Assembly (NCBI GenBank): GCA_034429475.1
Contig: DAOUGD010000262.1
Location: 1-19,403, forward strand
Direction of reading: 5' to 3'
DNA from: JAKQHY01 sp034429475
GTDB taxonomy: Bacteria; Chloroflexota; Anaerolineae; B4-G1; SLSP01
DNA: 19,403 bases
In this document: positions 13,864 to 19,403 of the stretch, piece by piece
Layout: each line of letters begins with the position of its first letter
Numbering within the stretch: the stretch's first letter is position 1
Program-made: the position numbers and the translations under genes
The notes under the pieces: model-generated
Told to the model about the DNA's origin: nothing
What the model saw: only the letters and a program-made list of their open reading frames with translations
Databases searched by the model: none

Positions 13864-16608
13864 ATGAGTGAAATACATCTGACTATTAATGGGAAGCCGA
13901 TCGCGGCGCAATCCGGCCAAACTGTATTGGAAGCCGCCCAGTCCGCAGGAATCGAGATTCCGACGCTGTGTCATCACCCGGATTTGAAGCCCACCGGCGC
14001 GTGCCGGATGTGCCTGGTGGAAGTCGAGAAGATGCGCGGCCCGGCAACGGCCTGCACGCTGCCCGCCACCGATGGTATGGTCGTCAAGACGCAGACGCCG
14101 GAAATTATCAGCCTGCGCAAATTTGTTCTCTCGATGTTGCTCACCGATCACCCCAATGACTGTATGACCTGCGAAGTCAACGGCGCGTGCGAGTTACAGA
14201 AGTGGGTCTACGAGTACGACGTGCAGTGGCCGGAGCATAGCGGCAAGCGGCATAGTCGCCCGGTGGATTCCGATCCCAATCCCGTCGTGTTTGTGGACAT
14301 GAACAAGTGCATCCTCTGCGGGCGGTGCGTGCGCGTCTGCGCGGAAATTCAGGGCTGCGACGTGTGGAACTTCTCGCAGCGCGGCTTCGATACCCTGGTG
14401 GTGCCCGGCGCGAATCAGACGATGCTCGACGCCGGCTGCGAATCCTGCGGCAACTGCGTGGCCTACTGCCCCGTCGGTGCGCTGTTCGACAAGCCCGCCG
14501 TCGGCTGGGGCCGCGAGGCGTACCAGAAGAAAATCCGCACCACCTGCAACTACTGTGGCGTCGGCTGCCAGTTCGACTTCAACGTCAAGAGCGGCAAGAT
14601 CACCCGCGTCACCTCCTCTATGGATGCGCCGGTCAATGGATTGGCGCTGTGCGTCAAAGGTCGCTACGGGTGGGACTTCATTCAGCGCGACGACCGCCTG
14701 ACCACCCCGTTGATCCGCGAGGGGTGGCAGCAGGTGGACGGCAAGTGGACGTTCACCGGCAAGAAGATGGAGGCCGGATTCCGCGAGGCCACCTGGGACG
14801 AGGCGTTGGATCTGCTCGCCGGCAAGTTGGTGGAATACCGTGACACAACCGGCCCCGATAGTGTGGGCTACCTCACATCGGCGAAATGCACCAACGAAGA
14901 GAACTACCTGATGCAGAAGATCGCCCGCGCCATCGGCAAGACGAACAACGTGGATCACTGCGCCCGCCTGTGTCACGCCTCCACCGTCGCCGGCCTGGCG
15001 ACTAGCTTCGGCAGCGGCGCGATGAGCAACACGATTGAAGACTCCACCGGGGAATCCCAGGTCATCTTCGTCATCGGCTCCAACACCACCGAGCAGCATC
15101 CCATCATCGGCACGAAGATTCGCAAGGCCGTGCGCGAGCGCGGCGCGAAGATCATCGTCGCCGACCCCCGCCGCATCAGCCTGACGCGGCTGCCCGGCTG
15201 CCTGCACATCCGCCAGCGCCCCGGCACCGATGTGGCGCTGGTCAACGGCCTGATGCGCGAGATCATCGTCAACGGCTGGCAGGATCAGGCGTACATTGAC
15301 GAGCGCACCGAGGGTTACGCCGAGCTGAAAGAAACGGTGATGAAGTACACGCTCGAAGAAACCGCCAAAATCACCGGCGTTCCGGCGGAAAAGATTGCGG
15401 AAGCCGCCCGCATCCTGGGAACCTATAAACCCGGCGCGGTCTTCTGGGCCATGGGCATCACGCAGCACACCACTGGCGTGCTCAACGTGATGTCGCTGGC
15501 GAACCTGCAAATGCTCCTGGGGAACATGGGCGTGCGCGGCGGCGGCGTCAATCCGCTGCGCGGCCAGAACAACGTCCAGGGCGCGTGCGATATGGGCGGC
15601 CTGCCCAACGTCTACTCCGGCTACCAGCCCGTCGCCGCGAACAAAGAAAAGTTTGAGAAAGCGTGGGGCGTCACGGGACTTTCCGACAAGCCCGGTCTGA
15701 CGGTGGTGGAAATGACCAACGGCGCGCACGCCGGGACGATCAAGGCGTTGTACATCATGGCTGAGAACCCAATGACCTCCGATCCCGACCTCAACCACGT
15801 CAAGGAAGCGTTGGAGCACGTCGAATTTTTGGCCGTGCAGGACATCTTCATGACCGAGACGGCCAGGTTTGCCGACGTGGTGCTGCCCGGCGTCACCTTT
15901 GCCGAGAAAGAGGGTACCTTCACCAACACCGAGCGCCGCATCCAGCGCGTGCGCAAGGCCGTCGCCAGCCCCGGCGTTGCCCGCCCCGACTGGGAAATTC
16001 TCTGCGACGTGGCGACGCGCATGGGCTATCCGATGAGCTACGCCGGCCCGGCGGACGTTATGGACGAGGTGTCGCGCGTTACCCCGTCGTTCACGGGCGT
16101 CCATTACTGGCGGCTGGATCGCGGCGAGCAGCTCCACTGGCCCGTCAAGGCGGACGACCACCCCGGCACGCCTATTCTGCACATCGGGCAATTCACGCGC
16201 GGCAAGGGCCTCTTCAAGGCGATTGACCACATTGAGCCGAAGGAAGCGCCCGACGCCGACTACCCGTTCACGATGACGACAGGGCGCGTGATCTACCACT
16301 GGCACGGCGGCGAGCAGACGCGCCGCTCGGAGAGCCTGATGGCGCTTTATCCCGAAGCCAAGTTAGAGATCAGCCTGGAAGATGCGAGCCGCATGGGGAT
16401 TGCCAACGGCGACATGCTCAAGATTGCCTCACGGCGCGGCGAATTCCTCGCCAAAGCCGAAATCACCGACCGCGTGGAAGAGGGCCTGGTCTTCGGCACC
16501 TTCCACTTCCCGGAGGGCAACGCCAACTGGGCCACCGGCGCCTTCCTCGACCCGACCGCCAAGATTCCAGAGTACAAAGTCACGGCGGTGAAGGTAGAGA
16601 AAGCGTAA
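13864..16608 (+). CDS. fdhA: Formate dehydrogenase catalytic subunit, Cys-type, with NuoG-like FeS domains
   Basis: Interconverts formate and CO2 using a bis-MGD molybdenum or tungsten cofactor; 914 aa, cytosolic (no Tat signal). The N-terminal [2Fe-2S] domain has C36, C47, C50 and C64. The His-Cys3 [4Fe-4S] site has H96, C100, C103 and C109. Two ferredoxin clusters follow (C149/C152/C155/C159 and C192/C195/C198/C202). The Moco domain FeS site begins C228-N-Y-C231, and the active site is HCARLCH, where C370 takes the place of selenocysteine and H371 follows. AAGGAG at 13853-13858 sets the start. Preceded by a Moco riboswitch candidate and followed by a strong terminator, so it is probably monocistronic. 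NADH- or ferredoxin-linked partner subunits are not in the window. CO2 reduction and formate oxidation are both possible. Confidence 0.93.
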   Translation: MSEIHLTINGKPIAAQSGQTVLEAAQSAGIEIPTLCHHPDLKPTGACRMCLVEVEKMRGPATACTLPATDGMVVKTQTPEIISLRKFVLSMLLTDHPNDCMTCEVNGACELQKWVYEYDVQWPEHSGKRHSRPVDSDPNPVVFVDMNKCILCGRCVRVCAEIQGCDVWNFSQRGFDTLVVPGANQTMLDAGCESCGNCVAYCPVGALFDKPAVGWGREAYQKKIRTTCNYCGVGCQFDFNVKSGKITRVTSSMDAPVNGLALCVKGRYGWDFIQRDDRLTTPLIREGWQQVDGKWTFTGKKMEAGFREATWDEALDLLAGKLVEYRDTTGPDSVGYLTSAKCTNEENYLMQKIARAIGKTNNVDHCARLCHASTVAGLATSFGSGAMSNTIEDSTGESQVIFVIGSNTTEQHPIIGTKIRKAVRERGAKIIVADPRRISLTRLPGCLHIRQRPGTDVALVNGLMREIIVNGWQDQAYIDERTEGYAELKETVMKYTLEETAKITGVPAEKIAEAARILGTYKPGAVFWAMGITQHTTGVLNVMSLANLQMLLGNMGVRGGGVNPLRGQNNVQGACDMGGLPNVYSGYQPVAANKEKFEKAWGVTGLSDKPGLTVVEMTNGAHAGTIKALYIMAENPMTSDPDLNHVKEALEHVEFLAVQDIFMTETARFADVVLPGVTFAEKEGTFTNTERRIQRVRKAVASPGVARPDWEILCDVATRMGYPMSYAGPADVMDEVSRVTPSFTGVHYWRLDRGEQLHWPVKADDHPGTPILHIGQFTRGKGLFKAIDHIEPKEAPDADYPFTMTTGRVIYHWHGGEQTRRSESLMALYPEAKLEISLEDASRMGIANGDMLKIASRRGEFLAKAEITDRVEEGLVFGTFHFPEGNANWATGAFLDPTAKIPEYKVTAVKVEKA

Positions 16609-16625
16609 GCTATTCCCACAAATTA

Positions 16626-16660
16626 AAACGCCCCTGGAAAAACCAGGGGCGTTTGCTTTT
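16626..16660. terminator. Intrinsic terminator, probably bidirectional
   Basis: A perfect 12-bp GC-rich stem (16626-16637 with 16643-16654) and 5-base loop is followed by a T-run on the plus strand (GCTTTTT). On the minus strand the stem is followed by TTTTAATT. It sits between the convergent formate dehydrogenase and formate channel genes and can stop both transcripts. Confidence 0.93.
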
Positions 16661-16661
16661 T

Positions 16662-16695
16662 CGGTGATTCGCCGATTCGGTGATTCGCTATTCGC
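16662..16695. repeat. Short tandem repeat (GTGATTCG family)
   Basis: CGGTGATTCG occurs twice (16662-16671 and 16678-16687), with related CGATTCG and TATTCGC units between and after. It fills the gap between the terminator and the stop codon of the formate channel. It looks like another dispersed low-complexity family; no function is evident. Confidence 0.65.
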
Positions 16696-17601
16696 TTACT
16701 TCTTCTGCCCACGCAGATAAATGAACCAGTAGACTACGCCGACCATGACCGCGCCGCCGATGATGTTGCCGATGGTCACGGGGATCAGATTCTTGAGGAA
16801 GAAGTTGCCCCAGGTCAGCGCGCCGAAATCCGCTGCCGACTTGCCGATCTTGGTCCAGAAGTCTGCACTGGCGCCCGCCTTTACAAACAGGCCGATGGGG
16901 ATGAAGTACATATTGGCGACGCTGTGTTCAAATCCCGCCGCCACAAAGCCGGAAATGGGGAAGATGATGGAGAGGATTTTGTCGGTGGTGGTGCGCGCCG
17001 AGAAGCACAGCCAGACCGCCATACACACCATCGCATTACACATAACGCCGAGCGCAATCGCCGGGATAAACTCCAGACTGCATTTGCTATTGGCGATGGT
17101 GAGCATCGTCGCCCCTACCGCGCCGTTGCTAAAGTCCCACTGTTTGCTGAAGAACATAATCACGGCTGTCCCAATCGAGCCGACGAAGTTGCCGGCGTAG
17201 ACGATGCCCCAGTTGCGCAACAACTGCATCGTCGTGACCTTCTTGTTCGCCCAGGCCATAATGATCAGGTTGTTGCCGGTGAAAAGTTCTGCGCCGCCGA
17301 CAATCACCAGGATCAGGCCGAGGCAGAAGACCAGGCCGGCCATAAGCCGGTTGACGCCGTAGGGCAGCGCTGTGGATGCCATCGCCGCGCCGGTGGCGTC
17401 CTTGATGGAAATGCCGCCGGCCAGGATCGTGGTGCAATAGATCGCGCCCAAACTGATGAAGGCGCCGGCCAAAATCGCCAGGGCGAACAATTGCAGCGCA
17501 TCGCCGGTGGCTTTTTTGATGCCCACCGCCTCCGCTTTGGCGGCCATTTCCGCCGGTAACAGGGAATCCAACTTAATTTCGGGTACAGATGAACTAGCCA
17601 T
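16696..17601 (-). CDS. focA: Formate/nitrite transporter family channel (FocA-like)
   Basis: A 301-aa inner-membrane channel, usually pentameric, moving formate (or related monovalent anions) across the membrane. Six hydrophobic segments are apparent after a soluble N-terminus. Family landmarks are GAELFTGNN, the half-helix region with NWGIVYAGNFVG, the CNAMVCMAVW segment and GFEHSVANMYF, which holds the conserved pore histidine. The ATG at 17599-17601 has an AAGGAGG ribosome binding site (complement of 17610-17616). It is convergent with formate dehydrogenase and divergent from mobA. Context favours formate over nitrite, but either export of fermentation formate or uptake is possible. A sigma70-like promoter is visible upstream. 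Confidence 0.92.
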   Translation of the reverse strand: MASSSVPEIKLDSLLPAEMAAKAEAVGIKKATGDALQLFALAILAGAFISLGAIYCTTILAGGISIKDATGAAMASTALPYGVNRLMAGLVFCLGLILVIVGGAELFTGNNLIIMAWANKKVTTMQLLRNWGIVYAGNFVGSIGTAVIMFFSKQWDFSNGAVGATMLTIANSKCSLEFIPAIALGVMCNAMVCMAVWLCFSARTTTDKILSIIFPISGFVAAGFEHSVANMYFIPIGLFVKAGASADFWTKIGKSAADFGALTWGNFFLKNLIPVTIGNIIGGAVMVGVVYWFIYLRGQKK

Positions 17602-17648
17602 GCAAATTGCCTCCTTAAAGATAAAGAATTGGGGAATACAACATCGTT

Positions 17649-17677
17649 ATTGTATCAAAATTCTCTCAAAAGGCCAA
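17649..17677 (-). promoter_or_regulatory. Sigma70-like promoter for focA
   Basis: Reading the minus strand, TTGGCC (17672-17677) and TACAAT (17649-17654) are separated by exactly 17 bases and lie about 50 bases before the focA start. A small inverted repeat (ATACAA 17636-17641 with TTGTAT 17650-17655) overlaps the -10 and could be an operator. Confidence 0.6.
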
Positions 17678-17697
17678 ACCAGAATAAAGGTGGTAAA

Positions 17698-18408
17698 ATG
17701 ATCCCATTCAGGCAAAGGTCGTGGGAGCGTATGACCATCACATGGAGTGGCATTATTCTGGCCGGCGGCAGCAGCCACCGCATGGGGGTAGATAAGCGAT
17801 TTTTATCCATTCAGGGCAAGCCCTTGGTCGTCTGGGTGTTGGAGCGATTAAATCAACTGGTAGATGAAGTGATTGTGGCGACTATGGAGCCGGACCTGTT
17901 TACAGGTCTACCGGCGCGGATAGCGACGGATCGCTATCCGGGGCAGGGTGTGCTGGCCGGCGTCCATGCAGGGCTGGCAGCGGCCCACGGCGAATGGGCG
18001 CTCGCCGTGGCGGGGGATATGCCCTTCCTGAACCTGACCCTGTTGCGCGCTATGATGCAACTGGCGCAAGATGGCGCAGCCGACGTGGTCGTGCCGCAGT
18101 GGCATGGAGAACTGGAACCGCTGCACGCGCTCTACCGCCCGGCCGTCTGCGCCCCCGCCGCCGAAGCGGCGCTCCAGGCGGGCAAACGGCGCATCATTGC
18201 TTTTTACCCCGATGTGCGCGTCCACATTATGCCGCAGGATGAGGTCGCCGGCTATGACCCGGAAGGTTGCTCTTTCTGCAACATCAACACCCCGGAAGAT
18301 TGGACGTTGGCGGCGCAGCAATTAGCGAATGAGCGCACTGGCGAAAAAGCGCATAAACAAATCCCGCTTCAAGCCGCGCGCCTCCAAAATCCAAAATCTA
18401 AAATCTAA
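17698..18408 (+). CDS. mobA: Molybdenum cofactor guanylyltransferase (MobA)
   Basis: Joins GMP from GTP to molybdopterin, making the MGD form of the cofactor required by formate dehydrogenase; cytosolic, 236 aa. The nucleotide-binding motif LAGGSSHRMGVDK lies at about 21-33. The YPGQGVLAGVHAGL segment and GDMPF metal/nucleotide motif follow, and NINTPEDW marks the usual C-terminal end of the domain. Start: ATG 17698 has AGGTGG at 17688-17693; ATG 17731 with GGAG is an alternative that trims 11 residues. The last roughly 25-30 residues lie beyond the family end and are largely repeat-encoded (18384-18408). It is divergent from focA and convergent with fdhD, with only two bases between the stop codons. 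Confidence 0.88.
   Translation: MIPFRQRSWERMTITWSGIILAGGSSHRMGVDKRFLSIQGKPLVVWVLERLNQLVDEVIVATMEPDLFTGLPARIATDRYPGQGVLAGVHAGLAAAHGEWALAVAGDMPFLNLTLLRAMMQLAQDGAADVVVPQWHGELEPLHALYRPAVCAPAAEAALQAGKRRIIAFYPDVRVHIMPQDEVAGYDPEGCSFCNINTPEDWTLAAQQLANERTGEKAHKQIPLQAARLQNPKSKI
18384..18408. repeat. CCAAAAT(C/CTA) micro-repeat forming the mobA C-terminus
   Basis: Four tandem (C/T)(C/T)AAAATC-like units make up the final codons of mobA, including its stop. This adds an LQNPKSKI-type tail with no family counterpart that I know of. Confidence 0.55.
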
Positions 18409-18410
18409 CA

Positions 18411-19199
18411 TTACCCTATTCCCAATCGCTCCGCGTGCGTGTGGATCACCATTTGTTGCCCACGCAGATAGCCGATAGTCGTAATACCCCAGGCGGCGGC
18501 CAGTTTGACCGCCGTAGAAGTCACCGCCCGCAACGTGACCAAGACCGGCACGCGCATCCGCGCCGCTTTACTGACCATTTCTGACGAAAGCCGTCCGGTG
18601 GTCAGCAACACATCCCCCTCGGTGGCGTGGCCGGCCAGCAGGCAGAATCCCAGGAGCTTATCCAGCGTATTGTGCCGCCCTACGTCTGTCATCATTGCCA
18701 CAGTCTCGCCGGTGGGCGCAAAAAGGATGCTGGTGTGAACGCCGTGGCTGTGCGGATTGTGCGCGGTGGCTTCCTGCAAAACCTGCGCCATCTCGAAGAG
18801 GCGTGTGGGGGCCAGCGGCGGCTGCGTGGATAACGGCGTTGGCGGCGCATACAGGTCGCCCAAGACCACCCCGCGCCCGCAACCGGAGGTGAAGAGCGCG
18901 TTGTGCGCCGCCAGACGCGGCTCCACCGCGACGGCTTTTTCGGCGGACAGCCACACATCGGCGCATGTGCCTCCCTCAGAAAAATGCAGCTTGGCGATGT
19001 CGGCCGGCGCATCAATAAGGCCGGTGTAGGCTAAAAAACCAACTACCAGAGCCTCGCGATCTGGCGGCGAAGCCATCAACCGCACCAGGGATTGGCCGTT
19101 GACGTAGATGCAAAATTCCTCTTCGCCTGGCAACCGGTAGGTCTGCATCGTGACCTCGCCCTGACGCCAGATATGCACAGGATGCTCAAAATCGCTCAC
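18411..19199 (-). CDS. fdhD: Formate dehydrogenase accessory sulfurtransferase FdhD
   Basis: Carries sulfur from a cysteine desulfurase to the bis-MGD cofactor, which is needed for formate dehydrogenase activity; cytosolic, 262 aa. Diagnostic segments are VNGQ near the start, TSGCGRGV, MMTDVGRHNTLDKLLG, LLTTGRLSSEMV and the C-terminal AVKLAAAWGITTIGYLRG. Escherichia coli FdhD has two functional cysteines in a CxxC-type loop. Here only C107 is present in the corresponding GCGRG loop, a variant I recall from other FdhD branches. The start is GTG (19197-19199) with GAGGG just upstream, though the spacing is short. A divergent pair of promoter-like sequences lies upstream. It is convergent with mobA and most likely serves the window's formate dehydrogenase. 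Confidence 0.92.
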   Translation of the reverse strand: MSDFEHPVHIWRQGEVTMQTYRLPGEEEFCIYVNGQSLVRLMASPPDREALVVGFLAYTGLIDAPADIAKLHFSEGGTCADVWLSAEKAVAVEPRLAAHNALFTSGCGRGVVLGDLYAPPTPLSTQPPLAPTRLFEMAQVLQEATAHNPHSHGVHTSILFAPTGETVAMMTDVGRHNTLDKLLGFCLLAGHATEGDVLLTTGRLSSEMVSKAARMRVPVLVTLRAVTSTAVKLAAAWGITTIGYLRGQQMVIHTHAERLGIG

Positions 19200-19218
19200 A
19201 GTCCCTCACATGAAAAAC

Positions 19219-19248
19219 TTGACAAACTCATAAAGTAGCGATTATACT
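19219..19248 (+). promoter_or_regulatory. Consensus-like promoter region upstream of fdhD
   Basis: On the plus strand, TTGACA (19219-19224) and TATACT (19243-19248) are 18 bases apart. On the minus strand, TATAAT (complement of 19241-19246) could be the fdhD -10, with a poor -35. The plus-strand promoter points at the incomplete minus-strand ORF, so it may give an antisense transcript, or be a chance match. Confidence 0.45.
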
Positions 19249-19279
19249 CGGAAGCCTGGCAGGAACAAATAGATAGGAC

Positions 19280-19403
19280 TTACGCAAAAGTCATCTTGAT
19301 GGTCGGGGCACGCAATTGTTCAACCATATAGTTATCCAACAACTGATGCTTCACCTGATAAATAGTGCGCTCCGTTTCGGTGGCGACTTGGTTCAAGCGC
19401 ACC
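19280..19403 (-). CDS. 3' end of an ORF cut by the window edge, possibly a transposase
   Basis: The minus strand is open from the window edge to a TAA at 19280-19282, giving the last 40 residues of a basic, amphipathic protein ending IKMTFA. The stop overlaps TAGGACTTACGCAAA (19274-19288), which looks like the terminal inverted repeat of an insertion sequence; transposase stops often lie this close to the element end. GC is lower than in the formate genes. The call as a transposase is an inference. fdhD follows in the same orientation after about 80 bases. Confidence 0.45.
   Translation of the reverse strand, partial: VRLNQVATETERTIYQVKHQLLDNYMVEQLRAPTIKMTFA

Noticed and set aside
14194..16305. 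A 703-codon open frame on the minus strand opposite formate dehydrogenase, with similar long antisense frames at 582-1694, 1725-2741 and 10130-11221
   Set aside because: These mirror strongly supported plus-strand genes in GC-rich DNA, show no recognisable motifs, and have low-complexity R/A/G/H-rich translations.

Overview
The window is a GC-rich bacterial chromosomal segment devoted to molybdenum or tungsten enzymes of aldehyde and formate metabolism. Gene content and order resemble the Desulfovibrio vulgaris DVU_1551-DVU_1559 neighbourhood (recalled, not searched). The many short intergenic repeat families, some running into coding sequence, and the lack of Desulfovibrio-type features make me lean towards an anaerobic Chloroflexota (Anaerolineae-like) genome. 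That assignment is an inference and has not been tested.

Region 1 (117-11533, all +) is an aldehyde-oxidoreductase locus. It holds a 907-aa Mop-type molybdenum aldehyde oxidoreductase, a flavin/multi-FeS/CCG-domain electron-transfer protein, a 70-aa two-CxxC redox protein, a class I methyltransferase, a C-GCAxxG-C-C protein, a radical SAM enzyme with the tetraether-synthase-like cysteine signature, and a PaaK-like AMP-forming CoA ligase. Two genes of visibly lower GC interrupt this series: a CpaF-like secretion ATPase with degenerate motifs (5357-6502) and an unrecognised 233-aa protein (8086-8787) that overlaps the radical SAM start codon.

Region 2 (11625-13452, +) has a small unknown protein and an NADP-type aldehyde dehydrogenase, probably extending the same aldehyde/carboxylate theme.

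Region 3 (13453-19199) is a formate module. A 411-bp leader carries an extended -10 promoter overlapped by a 17-bp palindrome, followed by an RNA element that I read as a Moco (molybdenum/tungsten cofactor) riboswitch. It precedes a cysteine-type formate dehydrogenase catalytic subunit, which ends in a strong terminator. A convergent focA-type formate channel, a divergent mobA (MGD synthesis) and fdhD (sulfur transfer to FDH cofactor) complete the set. The right edge holds the 3' end of an incomplete minus-strand ORF, possibly a transposase.

Working model: the Mop enzyme and aldehyde dehydrogenase interconvert an aldehyde and its acid, and the CoA ligase activates the acid. The FeS/flavin proteins carry the electrons, and formate dehydrogenase with FocA handles formate. 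The radical SAM/methyltransferase/C-GCAxxG-C-C group has no known substrate and is the least understood part. At least six short repeat families are scattered through the window; several supply protein termini or an in-frame insertion.
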